Notes under the pieces: model-generated | The model's database searches: none | What the model was told of the DNA's origin: nothing | The model's input: only the letters and a program-made list of their open reading frames with translations | Assembly (NCBI RefSeq): GCF_905147045.1 | Contig: NC_065896.1 | Location: forward strand, 8,705,001 to 8,769,000 | Length of the DNA: 64,000 nt | From: Nymphalis io | Lineage: Eukaryota > Arthropoda > Insecta > Lepidoptera > Nymphalidae | Direction: 5' to 3' | In this document: positions 14,041 to 26,600 of the stretch, piece by piece | How positions within the stretch are numbered: position 1 is the stretch's first letter | Layout: each line of letters opens with the position of its first letter | Translations under genes and position numbers: made by a program

Positions 14041-14270
14041 ATGACCCGGCGGCGTATGTTAGGCACGACGCACCCGTACCGCGGACCGATGGTTACTGAC
14101 AAACTGGCTAAACTACATACCTCTCTTTCATTCGTAGTAAGCTTAGCAGTAACGGCTTACGTCAGTGTGCTCTGCAGTGTTTTGAATGAAAGGGCAGGGG
14201 GAACCATCGGTGTACTAAAATCCTTAAAGGACTTTTGGTCCTTTTCAAGGGCGCGCGAGGTTATTGACTA
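14041..14270. promoter_or_regulatory. G+C-rich block with nested inverted repeats; possible promoter or 5' exon
   Basis: A G+C-rich island in AT-rich DNA. ACCGATGGTT (14085-14094) pairs with AACCATCGGT (14202-14211); inside them CTTTCATTC (14125-14133) pairs with GAATGAAAG (14184-14192). A further short hairpin (AAAGGAC...GTCCTTT) lies at 14226-14244. TTACGTCA resembles a CRE. On the minus strand, AGAGAG|gtatgt is a good donor near 14119-14120, so the block could be an untranslated first exon of cytohesin. The plus-strand 76-codon frame across it shows no domain and is probably fortuitous. Confidence 0.3.
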
Positions 14271-14699
14271 GTGGTTGGGAACTGATAGTATGATTTATGC
14301 AATAAATATTGCATATAATAATATATCAATCAAAAACAAATTGAATTGTAGTTACATATAAATAGAATGTATCTTCTTTTTTAATTAATGCACTAAATGA
14401 AATAAATACTTTGTATTTTTTATTGGTTTATGATGAATTTAATCATAACTATCAACTGTATATTATAAAAAATATATTGTACAAATATGTATTTCATTGA
14501 AATTACACGTATCATTGAGCAGTGTTCCATTATTGTATGTTGCTTTATTTGAATTGCTTAGGAAATAAAATTATCCAAGTTTCTTGCTAGAAAATTGTAA
14601 CCATGTTATGTGTGATATGTTCTTTTACTTGTTTGTGATACAATTGTCCAATCAATGATAACCTATCTACTGTTATCAATGTGATAATTAATATGTTGC

Positions 14700-14710
14700 A
14701 AATTGAACAG
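14700..14710. repeat. Left target-site duplication of SINE B(1)
   Basis: AAATTGAACAG, identical to 15029-15039 on the far side of the element. Confidence 0.8.
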
Positions 14711-15028
14711 CCATCTTGGCTCGACGGCAAGAAAGTGGTAAGAACGCGGGAATCCTAACCGATGATCGTGGGTTCAAACCCGGGTAAGCACCACTGAATT
14801 TTCATGTGCTTAATTTGCGATTATAATTCATCTCGTGCTTAACGGTGAAGGAAAACATCGTGAGGAAACCTGCATGTGTCTAATTTCACTGAAATTCTGC
14901 CACATGTGTATTCCACCAACCCGCATTGGAGCAGCATGGTGGAATAAGCTCCAAACCTTCTCCTCAAAAAAAGGAGAGGAGGCCTTTAGCCCAGCAGTGG
15001 GACATTCACAGGCTGTTACGGATTACGG
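14711..15028 (+). mobile_element. tRNA-headed SINE-like element, family B (1), with target-site duplication
   Basis: The head has a tRNA-like B box (GGTTCAAACCC) after a decayed A-box region. The body and tail match the copies at 23545, 32730 and 50377, ending in 'gcccagcagtgggaca...aggctgttacgg', a LINE-type 3' tail. It is flanked by a perfect 11-bp direct repeat, AAATTGAACAG, at 14700-14710 and 15029-15039, good evidence for target-primed retroposition. It encodes no protein; the frame through it is not a gene. Confidence 0.85.
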
Positions 15029-15039
15029 AAATTGAACAG
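15029..15039. repeat. Right target-site duplication of SINE B(1)
   Basis: AAATTGAACAG, the exact partner of 14700-14710. Confidence 0.8.
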
Positions 15040-16118
15040 TCAATGTACATAAAAGAAAATCTATTCACAGCTGGTTCTAGATAATTAATGTCAATAACAT
15101 TAGTGAACTAATTACACTATATAATATATATAAAATAAACATACTCTGATAGAAATAAGAACACATAAGAACATAATTTTCATTCATTATCGTTTTGAAA
15201 TTTTTATTAAGATCACAATATAATTATTTTTGAAGTAACTTTTTTATTTATTGTTTTTCTTTAAGTTTATCCCATTTAATTGGGTTTGCACTATAGCGCA
15301 TTACTTAAGTAGCTTACGGCCAACTTTAGTACCACCAGCCTGATAGTTCAACTCTCCTTAGAAATGTTTTACTGGTGGCTCAATTTTATCGGTGGTTGAG
15401 GCACTTAAATGCTTTATGGTGTTGATAAACAGACTTAACAAAAATAACTTCACTCTACTTATAAAACATCCAAGGGTTTGATGGTTGGGATGGATGGAGG
15501 GTTGAGATGAGGTTGTTCTATTTTACTCTACTGTTAAGTCATATCATAGTCATATTATTGATAATTGTATGAGTATAAAATTAACCAATATCAAATTTAG
15601 ACAATGCACATAATATGTATAGCTTTATATTAATCATAACTTTCAAGTGTTTTCTTTTTGCAAAAATATGCTTTTACTCATAGTTAATGTTTATTTCATT
15701 ATTATTATTTTTGTTTCTCAAGCAGGCACATATAACTTAGTGATAAAAAGTTGTATAATAACATTATCAACTATAACAAAAATACTAGTAACTGAAAATG
15801 ACATAAATGAAATGTTTCAAAGAGAAAATAATGATATGAAATATAATTATATATCATTAATTATCAAACATTTTACTTAAATTGCTTCATATTTTATATG
15901 CAAATGTTTATATTAAGCTTAATAATGAGTTTATAGTTCATTTTAGCAAATTTTAAATTATAAAGGCTGTACAAAAGTATTTTATATACAAAAGTTGCTG
16001 ATTGTTTATTAACAAAAATAATATTGTATAATCTATCAGTATGTATTGCAATATTGTGCTTTTATTTTAATACTTTTTTATTCCCAAAGTATACAACCAG
16101 TGTTTTAGATACACTAAC
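15040..16118. other. Non-coding, probably intronic
   Basis: AT-rich DNA directly downstream (minus strand) of the cytohesin coiled-coil exon. No exon-like segment with paired splice sites was found. A modestly G+C-richer patch at 15290-15420 has no sustained reading frame. Confidence 0.4.
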
Positions 16119-16192
16119 CTGAATCTCCAACAATAATTCCGTTTTCCTGCGACGTATGTCGATTAAGGTCTTTTGTTGCTCAGGTGTCAGCT
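16119..16192 (-). CDS. Cytohesin exon 2 (coiled-coil segment)
   Basis: 74 bp with canonical acceptor and donor. It completes a Glu codon from exon 1 and encodes the basic, Leu-rich coiled-coil start. It ends in phase 0. Confidence 0.7.
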
Positions 16193-16410
16193 CTGAAAAC
16201 AGTAAAGAATGCTAATAAGATGACCACACATACTATAATCAGTATCTACTTACTGCCTTGCCTAACAGAGCAATTTCATCGAGGTCAAAAAGCTATAACG
16301 CCTCTTCAAAAATAAACACTACAAAGTTTACCTGTATGAGTAAATGGATCTGCATGATTACTTGCAGCGTTATTACCTCCAAGAGACAAATTTTCAAATT
16401 CACTTATCAT
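16119..16410 (-). CDS. Cytohesin-type Arf guanine-nucleotide exchange factor (steppke family), 5' part
   Basis: Two exons give the N-terminus. Exon 1, 16410-16332, carries the ATG and 26 codons plus one base, then CAG|gtaaac. Exon 2, 16192-16119, follows an excellent acceptor (ctgttttcag), adds 24 codons and ends CAG|gttagt in phase 0. Exon 2 carries 'IRRRKTELLLEIQ', the heptad-rich signature of the cytohesin N-terminal coiled coil (human members have IRRRKQELL at the same place after an LT-E motif). Cytohesins activate Arf GTPases at the plasma membrane through Sec7 and PH domains; in Drosophila, Steppke acts in insulin/EGFR signalling and furrow control. Sec7 and PH exons were not found and should lie at lower coordinates outside the window. 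The family call rests on about 25 residues. Confidence 0.72.
16332..16410 (-). CDS. Cytohesin exon 1 coding part (start codon exon)
   Basis: ATG at 16410 with an A-rich upstream context, 26 codons plus one base, then a strong donor. The peptide begins MISEFENLSLGG, is polar and Asn-rich, and is not conserved in domain terms. In-frame joining to exon 2 gives an unbroken reading frame. Confidence 0.65.
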
Positions 16411-18879
16411 TTCTTATATTTACTAAAAACAGTAAACAAAAGTTTACATCGTTAAAATTGACTAGCAGCCATATTTATTTACTACTCAAGTACTCATCAT
16501 CAGTCAAAGACCAGTCAGCCAGTTAAAGGCACGTTCAAAAACTAAATATAAAATTATAAAAATAACGAATAACTGAATATAAAATACGTGAAAATAGATA
16601 CTATTTCAATTAAAAACAAATATCAAAACTATAATAATTTCAATATTTATAAATTTTAACTAAATAATATGTACGTATAATATACACATAGCATACAATT
16701 TGTTATACTTTTATCATGATTGATTTAAAATATATGGTAATCGTAATCGTTATTCAAATTGCAATTCATCCAAGGCTTATTTCAACACGCATAAAAGCAA
16801 TCGTATACATTTCAACCCGTCGCCCAAAACAAATTGAATTCTGAAAATGTGTACATTAATTTATTATTATATATCTATGTACTTTTATGAAATGGCAACA
16901 CCATCAACCACCTTGCGAGATGTCGAATCGGTTTTACAATCGATGTATCGATGATTTCAGCTATATTTTTTATTTCGAGTATCGATATATAATTTAAAGT
17001 ACAAAAACCGTTTGGTTTCAAATCTCTAATGAAAAAATACATTCCGAGAAAAGAGGTTAACACAGAAATATATGTGGCAACCATTCTTTATTAATAATTT
17101 AATTAAGTGTCTTAGATTTCAACATCTGAGAAGAATGCTAATCTAGTACCATATAAAGATGCTGAAGCACTATTGATAATAGAAAAAAAAACAAACAATG
17201 TAATGGTTTTTGGATGTTGTTGGAAAACAAAAAATATTTTAATAAAGAAATTGTATAATATTAATATAAATATTCTAAAGTAAAATTTCATAACCTCATT
17301 TTGTTTTAACTAAATCCTGAAAATTATTTATCTTCCATAACAGGGAATGCAGTTACTATGGCAATTATACGCACACATTGACAAACTATCTCTGTCTCAA
17401 TTATGGCTTCACGACCCCTTTGTCTATTAAGTTCTCTGTCTACGGTCTATTAGTTTCTTTGTCTACGCTGTCTATAGAGCTGCGAAGAAAAGCTTGAGTA
17501 AGCTTGAATATATTCATATAGTCTATGGTTGAAACACGGAAATAAAGTCAATTATTGAATGTTATTAAGTCCATTTCAATTTCTTACTAATATTTATAAA
17601 AATGCGAAAATAAGTTTATTTGTTTGTTACGTTTTAACTACTCAACCGATCATACACACTATCTACTCTGCCGTCACTAGTCGGTAGATCTTATGTATCA
17701 TTTCGATAATATTTTTTGATAATTTACTATTCATTGACAATTATTATACAGTTAAACTATAATTAATATCGTGTTGATATTGTTATCTAATTCGATTAAT
17801 AGACGAAATCAATGAATGAGAAACGAGATATAAAAATATTTACATTTTAAATTGTTAATGGTTGCTGTTGCATTTGTTGTTATATATACAAAGACAAATT
17901 TTCTTCGATTGAAAATAGCCAGAGAGCGTCAGCAGTTAAAACATTATGATAATATTCACTTTGAACATTAGCAAATAAACGTCAAAATAACGTCACATGT
18001 CTATAGTACCTACCAAGTATCCATATTTTGTAATACAGCAATGAATATAAAAATATTGAATTCAAACTTAATTTTTTGGATGATTATTGGTTAGATCGGT
18101 TATTTTTCTTTTCGGTTTTATCGATCGTCTAACAAGTACATAATAAGTTTGATACAAACCTAAATTTCAATATAATTCATAAATATAATGCTTAACCTAA
18201 TTTCCAGTTTCTATGTAGTATGGAAAACCGAAGAGAATTTAATGTAATCACTATGTTTTAAATTGTATTCAAATCAAATGTACATGATTCAGGTTATCCC
18301 TATTTACATTACAATAATGTAATATGTTATTTAATTTTTATTCACTCAGTTATACGATTTTGATTGGTAACATTCAACATAAAAAATATTGAAAAATAGT
18401 ACTTATTTTATACTTAGGTACCATTGATACGTACCTATCTTTTTAAAAACTAGATATAGAAAATTGAGCAGTAGCTACTAGCTAGAGTATTCAGAACTTT
18501 CAAATAGGTGATCAAGATATGTATTATATACCTTATACTTTATCTAATAAGATGACAATTATAGGTACTATTATGATAATGAGTTGAAAGAAATATACTA
18601 CTGAAATTTACTTATTATTGACATTATTCAATATTTGATCTGTACACATAGCAAAATAGTTGTTAAAATAAATGAAGTACTAGAACATACTAAAAAAATA
18701 AATTGGTACCAAAAATGAATATTTAAGTATGTAATTAATTGACAAAATACATATAAGTAGGTATATTATTTTCTTTTACGTTCATATCTATTACATATAG
18801 ATATATTTTACGTACATATTAGGCGCATAGGTAGATAGAACTATATATTATTATGTTTTGAGCGTAGGTAGCTAGCTGC
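16411..18879. promoter_or_regulatory. Divergent intergenic region between cytohesin (-) and nonstop (+)
   Basis: About 2.5 kb separates two genes read in opposite directions, so it should carry both promoters. It is very AT-rich, with no coding segment on either strand. A possible repeat-like piece near 17600-17700 is too weak to name. No TATA box could be assigned with confidence. Confidence 0.4.
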
Positions 18880-18946
18880 AGGGCGCAAGTACTCCCAGGC
18901 TAGCGAGAGCTACAGTCGGGCGAAGCGAACCGTGCGTTAACGAGGT
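18880..18946 (+). promoter_or_regulatory. Possible untranslated first exon and core promoter of nonstop
   Basis: A G+C-rich patch 240 bp before the nonstop ATG ends in AACGAG|gtgaga, a good donor. A matching acceptor (cattttag) lies at 19121-19129, so a 5' UTR intron 18947-19129 is plausible. The transcription start cannot be fixed from sequence alone. Confidence 0.35.
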
Positions 18947-19186
18947 GAGATTGTACATCTCGTCTTTGTACTCAAGAAATTTGTTCTATGGTTATCTTTA
19001 GTGTGGAAAAAAGAACACGCCCTTTATTTATGCTATTTTATAGTTTGAGTGTTCCTTTAAATAAATCTTACATTATTTGTTTAAAGTTCAAATCAATAAG
19101 TGTCGTGAAAATAATGTTTTTCATTTTAGATCAGTAAATAACAGTCCTAATTTGCATAGCCGGTGCTACAAATAACAGGCAAAATA

Positions 19187-19306
19187 ATGAATGACAGTGG
19201 ATGCATACACTTAAGTAATTTTAAGGCTGCCAAAGGATCAAATCCTTATAAAATAGTGCACGCATTTTTTGTGTCATGCACTTCCTACGAAGCAAGGAGA
19301 TACAAG
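19187..19306 (+). CDS. nonstop exon 1
   Basis: 40 codons, phase 0, donor AAG|gtaaat. Encodes the first zinc-ligand pair of the ZnF-UBP (GCIHLSNFK). Confidence 0.88.
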
Positions 19307-20612
19307 GTAAATGAACTACAATGCAGTATGTTTATCTATGATAATTATTGATCACTTTTTCGTTTTCTTGTTCATCGTTTTCAACTTCATGTCGGTGATT
19401 GTTTAGATTAAAATGTTCTTTTGTCATCTGCGAATAGTCAGCTGATTACTAATCTTTGACCTCAAAACAGCTGTTTATTTAATTTGTTGATTACACTATG
19501 AAATTAAAAAGTGATATCAAAATCAATAGTTGGTGACATAAACAACACTGTATATGTTCTAAATTATATTTTTGTGTATATTATAAAGTAAATATTCTTT
19601 TTAACATTTACATATTTTTGTTCAGGCTACATCATGTTTGTGCTTTGCTTGTGGACAGACAGGACCACGGATGCATTCCTGTCTCCATTGCATATATTTT
19701 GCATGTTATGGGGGACATGTCCTTGATCATTCCAAGACTAAAAAACATTTCTTATATGTTGACTTAAGTTATGGAAATATATACTGTGCACAGTGTCAAG
19801 ATTATATTTATGATAGAGAGTTCACTGATATTTCTAGAACACTTCGGTTGAAAGAAGCAAAGTAAGTAATAACTTAAATAATTATAAATCCCCTTACAGT
19901 TGAATTATTACACATTATCATAATCAATTTAATCGTATAACTGCTAAAAATTATACTTTATAATTAAAAGATTATTATCTTTTACTCAAGTGTAGGTAAT
20001 TTCACAATTAAATATATGATATCAACTCCTTAACCAAAGTTATTGCTAGTAAGATTCACCTGAAACAAATTCTTTATTTAGATCTTTAGGAATCAGTGTG
20101 CCATTTACTCCATGGCTGCCTAATAATAATGAAGCTATGGCTCTTCGACGTCTGCGGAAACGCCGTCTCATCAGTCCTCACACAACTATTGGACTGAGAG
20201 GTCTACAGAACCTTGGCTCTACTTGCTTTATGAACTGTATTGTTCAGGTAATTTTTTTTAAATAAATAAATTGTTCCTTGATTACTTCTGTTCTATGTTT
20301 TTTCTAGATTTAGAGAGAATTAATAGCGTTAATGTTAATAATAACGAAATTGAATACTAAATACCATCCTGGTGACCCATGTTTCAGTTTGTAGTCTGTA
20401 ATTTTACAGAAGTCCTATTTTGTTAATACAGATAAACAAATAAGACAGTAAATCAATAAGTACAATACCAAATAAAATAAAGAGATATAGTGACAGTACT
20501 AAATTTGTACCTGTTAATTTTAATTGAACCAAGTCTGGTTCAATTAAATGTGTTCAAAGTAGAGATTAATTTATATTTTTGAATTTTTGTGTTTGTTTTA
20601 CTCCTTGGTTTG

Positions 20613-20675
<63 letters not shown>

Positions 20676-23600
20676 GTTTTATTATTATATGATAAAATTA
20701 AAAAAAAAATTAGTTATATAGTTAATAAATCATTAAGAGGTTTGAAATAAATTGCTTTTATAATATATTAACAATTAATAAATTTTTAAAAAGTGTTTTT
20801 AAATAAAATTACTTTATTATAAATAAGACACATTTATATTTATATAAAAAATATTATTTTGAAAATCTAGCTGTGATAACAATATTTTCACAAATGATTC
20901 ATTCATTTTTATAGAATGTAGATCTTATTTTTACTTCAAACCTGTGATATAGTTTTAAGGTAAATATATAATAATTTTACTTATGATAGTTTGACTTTGC
21001 AAGTATTAAATAAATGTTTGTACTTTTTATTATATATATACAAAATATTCGTTGCTAAAAATATTTATAGTTCCGACTGCACTTGATTTTATTTCGTTAA
21101 TATATAATTAATCGACTTAACTAGTTAATTATTCAATGGAACGATCTTGATTCGAACTAAATAACCGTCAGTATAGTTCTGAATTTTATAATAAACCTCA
21201 TATTCTTTTAATGTCTAGCAAAAAATTTTAAAATCCTCAGGGTCAATCCAAGGAGTTCTTAATCTCTTTGGGTTATTAGCGTCCCCACTCCGTGTACAAG
21301 CCTTATGCTTAATTGGAGGGGTAATTAGGAAAGTTAATAATAGAGAAGGAATTGGTATTACTCATACGTTTTATGAAAAAAATTAAATCAAATCTATTTT
21401 ATAGGACATCATTTTTTAATTATCTTACAAAATAAACGTTAAATAATACTAAATAATTATATAGGTATAACTTATAATATCATAGATGAGATTATAAAAA
21501 TGTATTTTATAAAAATAAAACATCATTTCAGTTTTTATTCGATAAATATAATATAACTATATTTTCGTGCTGCGCGACTTTTACTATTTTGTCATGTTGT
21601 CAAAGTAGGTATTTTAACATGTGAGACAAAAAAAAGATGAGCTGTGCTAAAAGCCATTGAATAAAAAAAAAATTGTTTTATGTCCCTCGAGATTTATCCT
21701 TTAATATTTCATGCACATATGTAAATTTATTGTATGAAATATGTATACAATACATATAAAATTAGCTGAAAGTTTATTTTTTAATATTTTTTTTACAGAC
21801 TTTAATCCACACGCCTCTTCTACGAGATTATTTTCTAGGCGAGAAACATAAGTGCAAAACTCAAGGATCCGGAAAATGCCTTGTTTGTGAAGTTTCCAAG
21901 CTGTTCCAGGTAACTGCGCTATAAATAAATCACATCCACGTGAAATATTGATTTTGTCAGGGCATTACAAGCCCTGAGATCTGTACTGAAGTTGCAGCGT
22001 TATTGAGAGTTCGAAGTGAATAGTGCAACGCTTAGATGGAATTTGTATTTTATTGATTTGCGTCGGTATCATATTGCGTTCGCAAACGGGCACCATCTTC
22101 GTATGCTTCCTTTGTTCTTTCATAACATTTTATGAGAGTTATATTATTCTATAATTAATATTACTATACATTTAAGCTATATTATGAACTTTTTTGATAC
22201 CTATGCAGATAATTAACCGGAATAAACTACATGTACCTATATAATACCTGTATTACTAACTTATAAGTTTGAAATTTTGATTATGACAAAAGTTTCGCTT
22301 TTTTATAAGATCGGACGTGATTATAAAACTCCTTAATATTTAATCTAATTGAACATTTCGAGTATAGGGTCATTTTGCTCTTCATGTTTCATAATGCCAA
22401 GCAGCAATACATAATCCGGTTTAAAGGGCGTGTGTTACAAGTACAAGGAACATACCATCCTAATTCCTAATATTGATGATGCATTGGCGATGTAAGGGAT
22501 TGTTAATATTTCTTACATATGACCACTTACCTTCAGATAGCGCACTTTCCAGTCTGCCTACTCTATTAATAATAAAAATAAATAATGTTAGTCTTGAGAT
22601 ATCAACTTGCCTTTTCATATATATATAGTATATAATAATAAAAAAAAAACATACATATGAAGCATATACATACATATCTATCTGTATATTCGTATGAATA
22701 TAAGTACACACAATAAGTCACACATGAGCATAAATGAAATATAAACAAAAAATAAGCAAAACTTAATTTTGCTTGCCTGGGTTTGAACCCGCGATCATCG
22801 GTTGCGATTCACGCTAACCTAACCTAACCATTGATCCATCTCGGCTCAAGTAAGTAGGGTTGTCTTAAAGTTCTTAGTAATTTTAAGAAATTGTATGGAT
22901 TTGAATTTTATGTTTTCCTAAAAAAGTAGGCCGATTATACTCTATGAGTAGTTTCAATCTTATTCAGATACATATATGAAACGAGTAATTTAGTTCCATA
23001 TTATATTGTGTGTTTGGATTTCTCAATGTAACTTACCACTCTTTAGTAAACAAAGGAGACGATATAACATCTCAGATTTGAGTGCCAATATCTATTGGCG
23101 ATGATGACTACTTAAAATCAGACTGCCTATTTGCCAGCCTGCTTTCCTAGTATTAATAAAAGTAAAATAAGATATTTTGTATTCTTCTTCTACTACTGTT
23201 TTGCTTGTATTGTTCTTTAACTTAATAATAATTTCCAGGAGTTCTATTCCGGCGCGAAGACCCCGCTGACGCTGCACCGCCTGCTGCACCTGATCTGGAC
23301 GCACGCGCGCCACCTGGCCGGCTACGAGCAGCAGGACGCGCACGAGTTCTTCATCGCTACGCTGGATGTGCTGCACAGGTACGATAAAACCACCCAAATG
23401 AGTCCCTTCATCACCCTTACCCCATATATTTGGCTTAGACAGTGTTTTCTTCGCCATTAATCTCTAGCTGTAGTCATATTCTGGGTTACTATTTCTTGTC
23501 CATGTTATCCTTAAAACACAATACTTTTTAGGTATTTAAAAAAAGCCGAGATGGCCCAGTGGTATGAACGCGTGAATCTTAACCGATGAACTTGGGTTCA

Positions 23601-26600
23601 AACCCGGGTAAGCACCACTGAATTTTCATGTGCTTAATTTGTTATTATAATTCATCTCGTGCTTGACGGTGAAGGAAAACATCGTGAGGAAACCTGCATG
23701 TGTCGAATTTCACTGAAATTCTGCCACATTTGTATTCCATCAACCCGCATTGGAGCAGCGTGGTGGAATAAGCTCCAAACCTTCTCCTAAAAAAGAGGAG
23801 AGGAGGCCTTTAGCCCAGCAGTGGGACATTCACAGGCTGTTACGGTATATAGACTAGTCTAGTCTATCACTAAAGCCTGCTAACAAAAGAAGTAAAAAAA
23901 CTACTCTAACTACTCCAAGTTTTGTTTAAACAACTACTCAACTGTTTTAGACATTGCATGAATGGCGTCGAAGATACAGAAAAGAAGGAAAATGGTCGCT
24001 GCAACTGCATCATTGATCAAATATTCACTGGCGGACTGCAAAGTGACGTCGTGTGCACATCCTGCTCGGGAGTCTCCACCACCATCGACCCCTTCTGGGA
24101 TATCAGTCTGGACGTGGCCGGCCCGGGCTCTCTCCAAGCTTGCTTAGAGCGCTTCACCAGAGCCGAACACCTCGGATCGGCAGCTAAAATAAAGTGCTCC
24201 AATTGCAGAGCGTATCGCGAATCAACTAAGCAGTTGACCCTAGAAACTCTGCCCATAGTAGCGAGTTTCCATCTGAAACGCTTCGAGCATTCCTCACAAA
24301 TCGATCGAAAAATATCCGCCTTCGTGTCCTTCCCGGCCGAGCTGGACATGACGCCGTTCATGTCGACCCACCGACGGGCGGTGGACGCGGCGGACAACAA
24401 CAACGCCCCCGAAGGGATATTCGAGGACAACCGCTACTCTCTGTTCGCGGTCGTGAACCACCTGGGCTCCCTAGATGCCGGACACTACACGGCTTACGTG
24501 CGCCAGATGAAGGGCAGCTGGTTCAAGTGCGATGACCACATGATCACCAGGGCGTCACTCCGCGAGGTCCTTGACAGCGAAGGGTACGTACACGATGGCA
24601 TACAATTTACACTTTAAAATAATGAAAAAATAATTATATATATATCCTGCAATTGGAAAGGATTAAGGACCTCATCATCATCAACCCTTCGTCGAGTTAG
24701 TCAATTTCCACCCGTTGCTAGCCACTTTGCGAATATCGTCACTCCACCTAGCCGGAGGGCGTCCTACGCTACGTTTGCCAAGGCGTGGTCTCCACTCCGG
24801 AAAACGTCTACTCCAACGGTTGTCGGTTCTGTGATATATGTGTCCAGCCCACTGCCACTTCAGCTTACTAATCCTTTGGGCTATGTCGATAACTTTGGTT
24901 CTCTGCCGGATCACCACATTTGGGATTCGATCCTTCAGAGAAATTCCGAGCATAGCACACTCCATAGCTCGCTGAGCGACCTTAAAATGGTGGACTAAAC
25001 GCACTGTCAGTGTCCACGTTCCGTATGTCATAACCGGTAAGACGCACTCGTTGAAGACTTAAGTCTTCAAGCATTGCGGTATTTGTCACGAAAAGACCCG
25101 ATCAAGTTTCCTATACGCTGCCAGCCTAGCTGTATTCTTCTACGTGCTTCCTTCTCACAGTTGTTTCGACCCAACTGCAAAGTTTGCCCAAGGTATACAT
25201 ACTCCTGAACAACTTCGAGAGGAAGTCCCTTAAGAGTTATCGGTTCCGGGTTGACGTGTTCATTGAACATTATCTTAGTTTTATCCAAGTTCATCCGGAG
25301 ACCAATTCGAACAGAAGAATCAGCCAGGCTGCTCAGCATATACTGCATGTCCTGCACGGTTTCTGCCATGATGACGATATCGTCTGCAAATCCCAAGTGT
25401 GAAAGGTACTTGCCGTTTACGCTTATGCCCCGCTCTTTCCAGTGCAGCGTCTTGAACATATCCTCTAATGTGATCTCCTCTCGATTTGTGATTACCTTGG
25501 AAAACAGCTTATAGACATGACTCAAGAGAGAAATAAGTCGGTAGTTCTTCAATGAGGTTTTGTTTCCTTTTTTTGAAGAAGACAACACTCTTGTTCCATG
25601 CTTTTGGAGTTCTCTCCGAAAAGATTACAGAATTAAATATGCGTTGGAACTGCGCTAGTAAAGGTTTTCCAGCTGCCTTTAATAGCTCCGTCGTAATTCC
25701 ATCTTCCCCAAGGGCTTTTCCATTTTTAAGCTGCCCCTAGGCCATCACGATTTCGTCTTGGCAGCTCTTTTCTAAAGTGGGTTAAAGTGGCTCTAGGATC
25801 TTTAGGGCAGGTTGGGGACGAGGCGCTGCTGATGTATATAGTTTACCGAAGAAGTCCTGTACTTCTTTAAAAATCTCGAGCTTAGAAGCAACGACTTTTT
25901 CCTTTGAAGTGGTCAACTTCGTCAGATGGCTTCGACCTAGCTGTTGTACGAAGACTTTTGACCCCTGATTTCTCCACTCGCTTCTTTTATAATGCGTGTA
26001 TTGGAGTTTCGGAAGTCTCGTCTTACCAGCTTATATATTATCTTATTAAGATCTGACGAAGTGACTGTAGGGTTTTCACGTCGTTTTCGCATTAGCTCCA
26101 GACTCCCGAAAGCTTGGACCTCTTATCGCTTTGCGCTTGATAGAATTACGTACCCTCTTCGCTAAGAATATCCACCACTTGGTCGAGTTTCTGGTCGATG
26201 TCAAAGTCGATGTTGGTTTCCAAGGCAGTGAACCGGTTCTCCAGTTTTAACTGTAATGTATTAGACTGAACCACGGTTTGGAGCAGTTTTGGCCGGAGCG
26301 TAGACCTCATTAGACGAACGCGCTCGAACTTGTAGTTAATGGAGACATCTCTATATATTTGCCTCTTGTCCGTCATAATGAAGTCAATCTCGTTTTTAAT
26401 CATAGCTTTTAGGCTTCGCCACGTCCACTTCCTTTGGGGCTATTTCTTAAAGAAAGAGTTCATCAAAAATAGTCCCTCTTAGGACCTCTAAGGACCTATA
26501 AAAACCTTAAATTTAATGTGTTTTGCTAATAACTCTGTTACACTATGTACTACCAATAGGTGTTGGTCAATATAACATCTTTATTATTTTTTATTTTGCC

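Larger units (their letters stand above)
24664..26497 (-). mobile_element. Degenerate RTE-clade non-LTR retrotransposon in nonstop intron 6
   Basis: Minus-strand pieces encode a reverse-transcriptase core (25588-25067, with GFADDIVI as the catalytic Asp box and a YVYLGQ motif), its C-terminal region (25031-24681, with KWQWAGH and GRPPARWSDD typical of RTE elements), and an upstream endonuclease/RT linker piece (26403-26146). The pieces are in different frames with stops between them, so the copy is dead. The 3' end carries a TGATGATGATG-type tail (24672-24685 on plus as catcatcatcat). TAAGGACCT flanks both sides (24664-24672 and 26489-26497), a likely target-site duplication. It is 5'-truncated. 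Confidence 0.85.

Noticed and set aside
22786..22848. Possible tRNA gene on the minus strand
   Set aside because: Box B is good but the arm pairings fail and an internal 'aacctaacctaacc' expansion breaks the A-box region; it matches the SINE family B head.
24017..24430. Minus-strand 137-codon frame
   Set aside because: It is antisense to nonstop exon 6, whose own frame has clear USP motifs; it is a shadow of G+C-rich coding DNA.
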